The position numbers and the translations under genes were made by a program. Below, one piece after another: positions 1-6,084 of a DNA stretch of 7,705 bases. Numbering within the stretch: position 1 is the first letter of the stretch; each line of letters starts with the position of its first letter. The stretch lies in assembly GCA_945869355.1 (NCBI GenBank), contig CAMBPA010000051.1, positions 1 to 7,705 of the forward strand. Direction: 5' to 3'. This DNA comes from Bordetella parapertussis (GTDB lineage Bacteria; Pseudomonadota; Gammaproteobacteria; Burkholderiales; Burkholderiaceae_B). The notes below the pieces were generated by a model. It searched no databases. It saw only the letters and a list, made by a program, of their open reading frames with translations, and was not told where the DNA came from.

Positions 1-44
1 CGTCGTGTCTTAGCTGTATTTTTTGCTGGTTTAACTGAACTCAT
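1..44 (-). CDS. 5' end of an unidentified gene, cut by the left edge
   Basis: Only 14 complete codons lie in the window. On the minus strand an ATG at 44-42 opens the frame MSSVKPAKNTAKTR, and the last two bases (CG) begin another codon, possibly Arg. The start is well supported because TTAGGAG stands 6 bases upstream, at 51-57. The N-terminus is rich in Lys, Thr and Ala, with no signal peptide or membrane segment, so a cytoplasmic protein is likely. Such basic tails are common ahead of the DNA-binding domain of GntR, IclR or TetR regulators, and the gene is divergent from a catabolic pair, a common place for a local regulator. That role is a guess from position only; too little is visible to name the family. 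Confidence 0.6.
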   Translation of the reverse strand, partial: MSSVKPAKNTAKTR

Positions 45-50
45 ACAAGT

Positions 51-57
51 CTCCTAA
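51..57 (-). promoter_or_regulatory. Strong ribosome binding site of the left-edge gene
   Basis: The minus strand reads TTAGGAG, followed by six bases (ACTTGT) and then ATG. This near-consensus Shine-Dalgarno sequence at good spacing is the main reason to call the edge fragment a real gene start. Confidence 0.65.
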
Positions 58-220
58 GGGTTTTTAAATGCCGAGATCTAATCGTTGCTTTTGATGCACC
101 GCGATGAATACAACATACCCACAACGAACTTATGGGTCATTTGTTGCAAAATTTTAGATTCTAGCGATCCCAGCGTATCTAGGGTTAATCCCTAATCCTG
201 TCAGGCTGTTGTAAGCGGAA

Positions 221-248
221 TTTGGGGTGGAAGTTTTTAGTTGATAAT
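221..248 (+). promoter_or_regulatory. Possible promoter for the DUF2848 gene
   Basis: GATAAT at 243-248 matches five of six bases of the sigma-70 -10 consensus. The best -35 at usual spacing is weak (TTTGGG at 221-226, 16-base spacer). If used, it would leave a leader of roughly 100 bases before the ATG at 360. This is a guess based on one good hexamer. Confidence 0.2.
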
Positions 249-359
249 GCCAGCGTCAACCAATCGTAGGTATTCTTGACTGAAAACGAATTTCAATAGG
301 CAACCGCCCCATCCTTCGGGCAGCACGTTTAATCATCTTTCCTTTTTTTGAAGCAAACC

Positions 360-1079
360 ATGGCTATTGAACTTTCTTTTGCCTGCGAGTCTTTCGCAAC
401 CGATGGCACCGTAAAACTCTCGGTAGCCTCAGTCCCGGCAACAAAGCTCGTTATCGCAGGCTGGACGGGGCGCGATGCAGCGGCCATTCAGCATCACATC
501 CACGAACTAGAATTGCTCGGTGTCCCTGCCCCTTCGGCGGTTCCACTGTACTACCGAGGTAGCGCACTTTTATTGACGCAAGCCGAAACCATCGAAGTCA
601 TCGGCTCGGACAGCTCGGGCGAGGCGGAACCTGTTCTCTTTTTTGCACATAACGAATGGTGGCTCACCGTTGGTTCAGACCACACAGACCGCAAAGTAGA
701 AACCTATTCGGTCGCCGTTTCCAAACAAATGTGCCCTAAGCCCATTGCAACAGCCGCCTGGCGCTGGATCGATGTGGTGGGCTATCAAGACGAGATTGAG
801 CTCCACTCGCGTATTCTGGAGGACGGGAAATGGGTCCCCTATCAGAAGGGGACCTTTGCCTCGATCCGACCATTGAACTCTCTACGTGACGGCTTCTTCC
901 CCTCGACTACACCTGAGTCGGGTAGTTTTATTTCCTGCGGCACACTGGGTGCGATCAAAAATGCGAAGGGCGAAGGCATTCGGCCTGCCTCTTGTATGGA
1001 ACTTGAGATTCGCGATCCGCGTCGCAAGCGCAGCATCATTCATCGCTACAACACGATCGTTCTTCCAGTTATAGCCTAG
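360..1079 (+). CDS. DUF2848 family protein (fumarylacetoacetase-like)
   Basis: This is a 239-residue soluble protein. I recognise the DUF2848 family by its run of conserved blocks: GWTGRD at residues 34-39, PLYYR near 62-66, SSGEAEP at 85-91, GSDHTDRKVE at 105-114, SKQMCPKP at 121-128 and FISCGTL near 190. The family is related to fumarylacetoacetate hydrolases, which act on C-C bonds of beta-diketo acids with a divalent metal, but its own reaction is not established as far as I know. The frame also opens with TTG at 348. I chose ATG at 360 because family members start just before this beta strand and GAAG lies 6 bases upstream. No signal peptide is present, so it is cytoplasmic. The length is normal and the reading frame intact. 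The carboxymuconolactone-decarboxylase-like gene follows after 39 bases on the same strand, suggesting co-transcription and a role in breakdown of an organic acid or a ring-cleavage product. Confidence 0.85.
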   Translation: MAIELSFACESFATDGTVKLSVASVPATKLVIAGWTGRDAAAIQHHIHELELLGVPAPSAVPLYYRGSALLLTQAETIEVIGSDSSGEAEPVLFFAHNEWWLTVGSDHTDRKVETYSVAVSKQMCPKPIATAAWRWIDVVGYQDEIELHSRILEDGKWVPYQKGTFASIRPLNSLRDGFFPSTTPESGSFISCGTLGAIKNAKGEGIRPASCMELEIRDPRRKRSIIHRYNTIVLPVIA

Positions 1080-1118
1080 CAAACATAGACCCCAAACAAA
1101 CATTAACGGATATTAAAG

Positions 1119-1733
1119 ATGAGCAACTCTGCGAACGACCAACAACGCTTTGACCGCATTCACGTCGATCAGATGACCGCCGATCAGAAGATTTACTTCG
1201 ACTCTCTGATGGCTGGCCCGATTTCTGGCACGGGCAGCAAGGGTGTTGTCCAAGGCGCCACTAGTCTCGGGGCCCCTTTCAATGTTTTTTTACGCAGTCC
1301 GGTCTTAGCAGAGCGTATGCGCAAAGTGGGTGAATACCTCCGCTTCGGCAGCACAATCCCAAAGCGACTCAATGAATTTGCGATTCTTATTACAGCTCGC
1401 AACTGGACCGCTCAATATGAATGGTATGCACATTTACGCTTAGCACTCAAAGAAGGTCTGGCACCATCCATTGGTGAAGAGCTCGCTTTAGGCAAGCGCC
1501 CCTCAAACATGCAAGCCGATGAAGAAGCCGTCTACAACTTTTGTAATGAGTTGCACACCAAACACAGTGTGAGCGACGCCCATTACAAGGCTGTTCTTGA
1601 TCTCTTCGGCGAACAGGGTGTGGTTGATTTGATGGTCGTCAGTGGCTACTACGTGATGGTCGCGATGGCGCTAAATGTCAATCGCTCACCGTTACCGGAA
1701 GGGGCTATACCGATCCCCGAACTGGGCAAGTGA
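1119..1733 (+). CDS. Carboxymuconolactone decarboxylase family protein (AhpD-like fold)
   Basis: This is a 204-residue all-alpha cytoplasmic protein of the CMD/AhpD superfamily. The core is seen at residues 83-114: RLNEFAIL, then R94-N95-W96, Y100-E101-W102 and H105, followed by a helix ending KEGL. In PcaC-type members this region forms the active site acting on lactones of the protocatechuate pathway. The peroxidase branch (AhpD) instead carries a CxxC pair, which is absent here; the only cysteine is C142. A disulfide-reductase role is therefore unlikely, and a decarboxylase, lyase or unknown activity is more probable. The protein is longer than classical PcaC (about 130 residues), with an N-terminal extension and a Pro-rich C-terminus, like many uncharacterised members in Burkholderiales catabolic clusters. 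The ATG has only a weak upstream GGAT, fitting translation downstream of the DUF2848 gene in one message. It is followed by a terminator. Confidence 0.85.
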   Translation: MSNSANDQQRFDRIHVDQMTADQKIYFDSLMAGPISGTGSKGVVQGATSLGAPFNVFLRSPVLAERMRKVGEYLRFGSTIPKRLNEFAILITARNWTAQYEWYAHLRLALKEGLAPSIGEELALGKRPSNMQADEEAVYNFCNELHTKHSVSDAHYKAVLDLFGEQGVVDLMVVSGYYVMVAMALNVNRSPLPEGAIPIPELGK

Positions 1734-1750
1734 GCGACTGTGGCCAACTG

Positions 1751-1771
1751 AAGGCGATCGCCTTTAATTTT
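1751..1771 (+). terminator. Rho-independent terminator after the DUF2848/CMD pair
   Basis: A perfect 14-base palindrome, AAGGCGATCGCCTT, spans 1751-1764. It folds as a 5-bp stem (AAGGC/GCCTT) with a GATC loop. On the plus strand the T-rich tail TAATTTT follows at 1765-1771. The minus strand lacks a comparable T tract after the hairpin, so it mainly serves the rightward genes. The tail runs into the stop codon of the convergent Bug gene, so the two transcription units are packed end to end. Confidence 0.55.
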
Positions 1772-2735
1772 AGTTACGTTCGAGGTTCACAGAATCAGCC
1801 GTGACTTTCCAAATCTCGAGCTGATCTTTATTGAACTTTGCCATCTCAGCCGGGGTGGAGCTTTGAACTTCAAAAGCAATCTTGCCAAGTGCATCGCGAA
1901 CATCCTTACGCGCTGCAACGTTCTTCATGGCCAGTGCTATACGATCGACTACCTCCTTAGGTATGCCCGCGGGTCCATACAGACCCGCCCAAGGCACAAT
2001 GGTCATCCCCTGAATCCCAACCTCTTCTGCCGTGGGAGTGTTTGGAGCCAGCGGACTTCGATTAGGCAACGAGGTCATCAGAACTCTCAACCGTCCCTCT
2101 TCAACCTGCTGCAACGCGGAACCTGGCGTTCCTAGCAATACCTGAATTCGACCCGCGATCAAATCAGTCGTCGCAGGTGCGTCTCCTTTATATGGAACAT
2201 GGACCATATCAAGTTTGGCTTTTTGCGCGAACTGAGCAGTCGTCAAAATGCTGGTGCCGTTCCCACTCCCGTAATTCACTTTACCTGGATTAGCCCGGAC
2301 ATATGCCAAGAACTCTGCCATATTTTTAGCGGGCAAATCGGCGTTGATGAATAGAAAGAAACCGAATTTTCCGACCATAGAAATCGGCGTAAATGCGGTC
2401 AAAGGATCATAAGGGGGTACCTTGCGCATAGTTGGCGCCGCGTTCATGCCTGTCGTCGTTGCAAACAGCAAGGTATAGCCATCGGCGGGCGAGTTAATAG
2501 TCGCCATTCCAGCAATCGCACCGTCAGCTCCACCACGATTATCGATGATGATAGTCTGCCCCACGTCTTCAGAAAGGGCCTTCATCACGATACGGGCCGT
2601 CATATCCGCAGCACCTGCTGGTGGAAAGGGGACAATCATTTTGATGGGGCGATTGGGATAGCTCTGGGCGAGACCCGCCGAAGAGAACCCACAGGAGACC
2701 AGCGCCACAAGACACACTTGAAGAATTTTCTTCAT
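1770..2735 (-). CDS. Bug/TctC family periplasmic solute-binding receptor
   Basis: This 321-residue protein is a full-length Bug receptor, the extracytoplasmic substrate-binding part of tripartite tricarboxylate transporters, which capture carboxylates and similar small molecules. It opens with a signal peptide (KK, hydrophobic core, likely cleavage after A23), then the family hallmark YPNRPIKMIVPFPPAGAAD at residues 26-44. YGSGNGTS at 145-152 and VPYKGDAPATTDLIAGRIQ at 180-198 are the usual ligand-cleft and hinge segments. The commoner P-G-G-x-x-D loop reads P-A-G-A-A-D here. No TctA/TctB membrane genes are in the window, which is usual because Bug receptors are often orphans that share a transporter. 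AAGGAG lies about 10 bases before the start. It is divergent from the dehydrogenase gene, with a 237-base shared control region. Its ligand cannot be told from sequence alone. Confidence 0.93.
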   Translation of the reverse strand: MKKILQVCLVALVSCGFSSAGLAQSYPNRPIKMIVPFPPAGAADMTARIVMKALSEDVGQTIIIDNRGGADGAIAGMATINSPADGYTLLFATTTGMNAAPTMRKVPPYDPLTAFTPISMVGKFGFFLFINADLPAKNMAEFLAYVRANPGKVNYGSGNGTSILTTAQFAQKAKLDMVHVPYKGDAPATTDLIAGRIQVLLGTPGSALQQVEEGRLRVLMTSLPNRSPLAPNTPTAEEVGIQGMTIVPWAGLYGPAGIPKEVVDRIALAMKNVAARKDVRDALGKIAFEVQSSTPAEMAKFNKDQLEIWKVTADSVNLERN

Positions 2736-2803
2736 TTATTTACTGCTCCTTTAGGCGAAAGAAACTAAGTCATATTTTGATGAAACACCAACAGAAGAAG
2801 AAG

Positions 2804-2827
2804 TAGTCTGACCAAGACTTTTCGTCT
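2804..2827. promoter_or_regulatory. Candidate GntR/FCD-type operator between divergent genes
   Basis: TAGTCTGACCA at 2804-2814 differs by one base from the palindrome TGGTC-T-GACCA, the style of site bound by FadR-like GntR regulators. It overlaps a larger inverted repeat, AGTCT-GACCA-AGACT (2805-2819), and a further GTCT at 2824-2827. This gives alternating GTCT/AGAC half-sites every 9 bases. It sits about 70 bases upstream of the Bug gene and about 150 upstream of the dehydrogenase gene, so it could control either. No regulator can be assigned. Confidence 0.35.
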
Positions 2828-2924
2828 ACAAGGGTTATCCATGGCTTAGTGTTTCCTAATATGAGTACGGTAGGCAGCTCTGGAACTATTTTTATCGATC
2901 GAGTGGTTAAATGCCTAGCTTAGA

Positions 2925-2930
2925 TAGAAT
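2925..2930 (+). promoter_or_regulatory. Possible -10 element for the dehydrogenase gene
   Basis: TAGAAT matches five of six bases of the sigma-70 -10 hexamer and lies 42 bases before the ATG at 2973, in an AT-rich stretch. No convincing -35 is found 16-18 bases upstream, so the promoter may be weak or activator dependent. Confidence 0.3.
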
Positions 2931-2972
2931 TATTAAAACCCATCATCAAAAAAGCAAAAAAGGAGCTAGATC

Positions 2973-3863
2973 ATGAAAGTCGGTCTTATTGGAGCAGGCA
3001 ATATTGGACAGCATTTCGCCACGCGCATCCTCGCGTCCGAACATCAACTCGTGATCTTTGATCTAAACAAAGATGTGATGAAGCGGTTTGTTGACCTCGG
3101 CGCGCAAGCCGCGACAAGCGTGCAAGACCTCGCTTCAAAAGTAGAGACTGTATTTTTATGCCTACCCGTGCCAGCAGTAGTTAAATCCGTCGCGCAGGAG
3201 TTAGTGAAAGGCGCGATGATGCGCACCCTAATCGACCTGTCAACGACCGGACCTTCCGTTACAAAAGAAGTCTATGACGTCATTTCTCCAAAAAAGATTG
3301 GCTTCGTCAGCGCTCCGGTTAGCGGTGGCACCGTCGCTGCACAGCATGGCACTTTGGCGATTATGGCGGGCGGAGATGAAGCGGCATTTAAGCTCGCCGA
3401 GCCAATTCTTAAAATTATCGGTAAGAATATTTTTTATCTAGGCGCCGAGCACACGCTTGGCCAGACCATGAAAATCATTAACAACACGCTCTATGCAACG
3501 AGCATGCTCGCAAGCTGCGAAGCACTCGTGTATGGCGTCAAGGCTGGCCTAGATTCGAAAACAATGCTGGACGTCTTGAACGTTTCTAGTGGCCGCTCCT
3601 TCGCAACGCTCGAGCGTATCCCCCAATGTGCGCTCGACCGCAGCTTCCCAACACGTTTCACGACTGAGCTTCTGCATAAAGACATCAAAATGTGTCTCGA
3701 TGAAGCTGAAAAAATTGGTGCACCGATGCTCATCAATCAAACTGCAAGGCAGTTTTTGGCCTTTGCGATGACGCAGGGTGACGGCCCAAAAGATAACCTC
3801 ATACCCATCCGGCACTTTGAACAATGGGCCGGCGTCGAATTTGGCGCGGTAACAAAGAAGTAA
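2973..3863 (+). CDS. NAD(P)-dependent beta-hydroxyacid dehydrogenase (3-hydroxyisobutyrate dehydrogenase family)
   Basis: This is a 296-residue cytoplasmic oxidoreductase, full length for the family that includes 3-hydroxyisobutyrate dehydrogenase and tartronate semialdehyde reductase, which interconvert beta-hydroxy acids and semialdehydes. The N-terminal Rossmann domain shows G7-A-G-N-I-G12. D30, at the end of the second strand (VIFD), points to NAD(H) rather than NADP(H). The substrate segment APVSGG at 114-119 supplies S117, G118 and G119. The catalytic lysine is K167 in GQTMKIINN, with N171 four residues on, and LHKD at 234-237 matches the conserved lysine-aspartate of the C-terminal helical domain. 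All key residues are present, so it should be active; the substrate is open. AGGAG lies 7 bases before the ATG. The lipoprotein gene follows after 10 bases, so the two are probably co-transcribed. Confidence 0.9.
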   Translation: MKVGLIGAGNIGQHFATRILASEHQLVIFDLNKDVMKRFVDLGAQAATSVQDLASKVETVFLCLPVPAVVKSVAQELVKGAMMRTLIDLSTTGPSVTKEVYDVISPKKIGFVSAPVSGGTVAAQHGTLAIMAGGDEAAFKLAEPILKIIGKNIFYLGAEHTLGQTMKIINNTLYATSMLASCEALVYGVKAGLDSKTMLDVLNVSSGRSFATLERIPQCALDRSFPTRFTTELLHKDIKMCLDEAEKIGAPMLINQTARQFLAFAMTQGDGPKDNLIPIRHFEQWAGVEFGAVTKK

Positions 3864-3873
3864 CAACATCGCG

Positions 3874-4869
3874 ATGCGCGTAATACTTCTGACGTTTGTA
3901 CTGTTTGGGCTAATCGCGTGTACGCACACGCTCTCGCCCAAACCACCGATCGTGATCGAAAATTCAATCGGCATGAAATTGGTGCGCATCCCTGCAGGGG
4001 AGTTCCTAATGGGGAGCGACGAAACGGTCGACACCCTGTTAGCCGACTTTCCGACTTACGTTAGAGACCACCTTGCCGCACCAGACGACGAACAACCCGT
4101 ACATCACGTTCGCATCTCCAAACCTTTTTTTCTGGGTCAACATGAAATTACGGTTGATCAATTCAAATCTTTTGTTGAACAGTCGGGCTACGTCCCAGAA
4201 TCCATCGCTGATGGTACCGGCGCCTATGGCTTTAATGCCCAGTACGATCCAAGCAAGACGCCAAGACAGGATGCCTTCGAGGGGCGCGATCCAAAATACT
4301 CTTGGCGTAACCCTGGTTTTGTTCAACGCGGAGATGAACCTGTTGTCAACGTGACGTGGAAAGATGCGGTTGCACTCGCAGACTGGTTGAGTCAAAAAGA
4401 AAACGTACGCTATCGACTGCCGACCGAGGCTGAATGGGAATACGCGTGCAAGGCAGGATCAGTGGATCGTCACATGGCTGGCAACCAGCCCGAGGGCTTT
4501 GCCCAACACGGCAACATCATGGATCAAGATACGACCAAGAACTGGCCTCAATATGCTCAAAAAGCTGCGCAATACTCTGATGGCTTTGCCTTTACCTCAC
4601 CAGTCGGAAGCTTTAAGCCAAATGCCTTTGGACTTTACGACATGCTGGGCAACGTTTGGGAGTGGGCCTCAGACTGGCATGCCCCAGACTATTACTCACG
4701 CACCCCCACCGAGGATCCTGTAGGCCCGCAATCCGGTGATGTTAAAGTGCGCAGGGGCGCATCTTGGCACACTATGCCTATTTACGTTCGGTGCGCCTTT
4801 CGCAATTGGAATACACCAGAAACACGCTACACGCTGGTCGGAATACGGCTCGTAAAAGAAATTAAATAA
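3874..4869 (+). CDS. Lipoprotein with formylglycine-generating-enzyme (SUMF1-like) domain, lacking the catalytic cysteine pair
   Basis: This is a 331-residue protein with an N-terminal lipoprotein signal: a short hydrophobic segment ending L13-I-A-C16, so C16 would be lipidated and the domain would face the periplasm. Residues 30-330 are an FGE-sulfatase (sulfatase-modifying factor) domain: IPAGEFLMG at 39-47, PVVNVTWKDAVALADWL near 156-172, RLPTEAEWEYA at 181-191, GLYDMLGNVWEWASDW at 253-268 and RRGASW at 283-288. True aerobic FGE oxidises a sulfatase cysteine or serine to formylglycine using two nearby cysteines just after the GGS motif. Here that stretch is shorter (HTMPIYVRC) and keeps only the later structural-type C297. 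It is therefore more likely one of the many SUMF1-fold proteins with another role. No sulfatase gene is in the window. The stop of the dehydrogenase gene is 10 bases upstream, with AAAGAAG as a weak ribosome site inside its end. Confidence 0.85.
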   Translation: MRVILLTFVLFGLIACTHTLSPKPPIVIENSIGMKLVRIPAGEFLMGSDETVDTLLADFPTYVRDHLAAPDDEQPVHHVRISKPFFLGQHEITVDQFKSFVEQSGYVPESIADGTGAYGFNAQYDPSKTPRQDAFEGRDPKYSWRNPGFVQRGDEPVVNVTWKDAVALADWLSQKENVRYRLPTEAEWEYACKAGSVDRHMAGNQPEGFAQHGNIMDQDTTKNWPQYAQKAAQYSDGFAFTSPVGSFKPNAFGLYDMLGNVWEWASDWHAPDYYSRTPTEDPVGPQSGDVKVRRGASWHTMPIYVRCAFRNWNTPETRYTLVGIRLVKEIK

Positions 4870-5003
4870 AACGATCTAATTAATAAAATAAGATATCTTA
4901 TGATGGTCTCAAACGCACGGATTTCACCGAATGCGCTGAGCGCGCTTGCCACCATCTTATCGATTTTTGTTTCCCCGATAACTTGATGTTATTTGGACAC
5001 AGA
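4870..5003. other. Convergent intergenic region with palindromes
   Basis: This 134-base AT-rich gap lies between the ends of two converging genes. It holds a perfect 14-base palindrome, ATAAGATATCTTAT (4888-4901), followed on the minus strand by TTTATTAATT, and GATGGT (4902-4907) pairing with ACCATC (4951-4956) around an inner GCGC-TGA-GCGC hairpin (4933-4943). A small hairpin, ATAAC-TTGAT-GTTAT, lies at 4978-4992. One or more may end transcription from either side, but none is a textbook GC-rich stem with an adjacent T run. Confidence 0.35.
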
Positions 5004-5936
5004 CTAAAACCGATGGGATAGGCTCAACGCAGCCGCTGCACCGGTTTTATAACTATCGCTATAGGAAGTATTCCCGCTCGCGTCAACCACCGATAAATTG
5101 CCACCGACTGTCGCGGCAGCGTAGAGATCTACCCGTGTACTTGGTGCGATCTGATAGGACAAACGTCCGAAGAAAGGGACGAACTTATTTTGACCAATAC
5201 CACCGGGCACAGGACCCGTATCATTTAGTCTAAAACGATACGAACGATAGGCACCTCCGCCAGCAAGCGTCCATTTTTCTGTTAACGCATAAGACAACTC
5301 AAGGCCAGCGCCACCAGCGGGGCCAGCGGGCAAGGGGTTGCTCAGACGCAGCTTATCCGTAATATTCCAATTCACAACCACGTAAGGAAACACCTTTGTC
5401 TGATCGATTTGTCGGAACACGCCAGCACCAAGACCTAAGGTCAGGTCTTTAGAAAAGCGTCTCGCCGCACTCATCACTGCACCATACGTCGCTGTTCCAC
5501 CCGTACCTGTTCCCGATTCGCCTGACCACTCAACCGTCGGCATAAACCCAAGACGCCACTCCGGCGTCGGAGAGTAAAAAAAACTCATGCCTAGCGCAGG
5601 CGTTTCGATTGACGACCAAGGCCCACGACCATTAAAAGCCGTCGGACTCGTCCACTTCCAGTTTTGATAACCATAGCGCACGTTGACGCCGGCGGCAAAC
5701 TGCCTTGTGAACTGCCTTATGACGTTCACGTTTGCGCTAGCGTCCTGCCAGTTAAAGCTTCCGCCGCTGCCCAAGCCCGTATCAAACTGATTGAGACCCG
5801 TCACACCCATTGAGGTGACCGTGACACCCGGAGAGACCGGTTGCGCGGATACGATGTGCCCGAAAGGCAAAATACATAAAAATCCCGCATACACAACCAC
5901 AGTGCGGAGTCGAGCTCCAAAAACAATCGCTTTCAT
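5004..5936 (-). CDS. Outer-membrane beta-barrel protein (DUF6268-like)
   Basis: This 310-residue protein has an N-terminal signal peptide with likely cleavage after A31 (V-S-A before QPV). The mature part is a series of alternating polar/hydrophobic strands rich in Gly, Tyr and Trp with short turns, for example VNVRYGYQNWKW, LGLGAGVFRQI, WTLAGGGAYRSYRF and VDLYAAATVGGNLSV. It ends in SLSHRF; a C-terminal Phe in an amphipathic strand is the signal recognised by the BAM assembly machinery. This supports a beta-barrel of roughly 12-14 strands in the outer membrane. I believe it belongs to the DUF6268 outer-membrane barrel group, but that is from memory and less certain than the barrel call. No transport substrate or enzyme motif is visible. 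It shares a strand with the adhesin-E-like gene, with a 148-base gap, so it may have its own promoter. The ribosome site is weak (AGGT about 9 bases before ATG). Confidence 0.75.
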   Translation of the reverse strand: MKAIVFGARLRTVVVYAGFLCILPFGHIVSAQPVSPGVTVTSMGVTGLNQFDTGLGSGGSFNWQDASANVNVIRQFTRQFAAGVNVRYGYQNWKWTSPTAFNGRGPWSSIETPALGMSFFYSPTPEWRLGFMPTVEWSGESGTGTGGTATYGAVMSAARRFSKDLTLGLGAGVFRQIDQTKVFPYVVVNWNITDKLRLSNPLPAGPAGGAGLELSYALTEKWTLAGGGAYRSYRFRLNDTGPVPGGIGQNKFVPFFGRLSYQIAPSTRVDLYAAATVGGNLSVVDASGNTSYSDSYKTGAAAALSLSHRF

Positions 5937-6084
5937 CGAGTTTGACCTAAATAGGAAGGGCAGCAGATCAAGAATAGGATATTACCTAAACCTCTATCAG
6001 TGTACCGGCAAAACTTAAGCTTCCCGCGGTAGATATGAAATCTAACTTACGTGACGTGCAATAAAGAAAACACCGGCGAATGAG

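Larger units (their letters stand above)
45..359. other. Divergent intergenic region, 315 bases
   Basis: This gap separates the leftward edge gene from the rightward DUF2848 gene and should carry both promoters. I see no gene in it that I would call. Visible elements are two short palindromes, TTTG-TTG-CAAA at 140-150 and TAGGG-TTAAT-CCCTA at 180-194, either of which might be an operator. There is a possible rightward -10 hexamer GATAAT at 243-248, and a TTGACT at 276-281 with no good -10 partner. A minus-strand open stretch at 237-332 that could be a gene-tail remnant is discussed in the findings. None of these is decisive. Confidence 0.5.

Noticed and set aside
104..157. 17-codon plus-strand frame in the left intergenic region
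   Set aside because: It has no ribosome binding site, no feature of a leader peptide such as a run of one amino acid, and is too short to support.
256..336. 26-residue basic minus-strand frame (starts MIKRAARRMG) with AAGGAA upstream
   Set aside because: The ribosome-like sequence is purine-rich by chance opposite a T-rich tract and very close to the ATG. The peptide resembles nothing I know and overlaps the other open stretch discussed at 237-332.
348..359. TTG start four codons before the DUF2848 ATG
   Set aside because: The ATG at 360 gives the expected N-terminus and has GAAG at suitable spacing. The TTG lies in a T run with no ribosome site.
2791..2805. Short GAA repeat (GAAGAAGAAG)
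   Set aside because: Three units only; too short to treat as a microsatellite or functional repeat.
2807..2923. 38-codon open plus-strand stretch before the dehydrogenase gene (ATG at 2861)
   Set aside because: No ribosome site precedes the ATG, the residues suggest no family, and the region is better explained as promoter and operator DNA.
3549..4034. 161-codon minus-strand open frame across the dehydrogenase/lipoprotein junction
   Set aside because: It overlaps two well-supported genes on the other strand, has no recognisable domain and looks like a frame shadow.
4998..5015. Similarity between AGACTAAAACCGATG here and AGACTAAAACTGATG at 6514-6528
   Set aside because: Both encode the HxF-stop end of outer-membrane proteins, so the match is explained by shared coding constraint. 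It is too short to call a duplicated repeat or attachment site.
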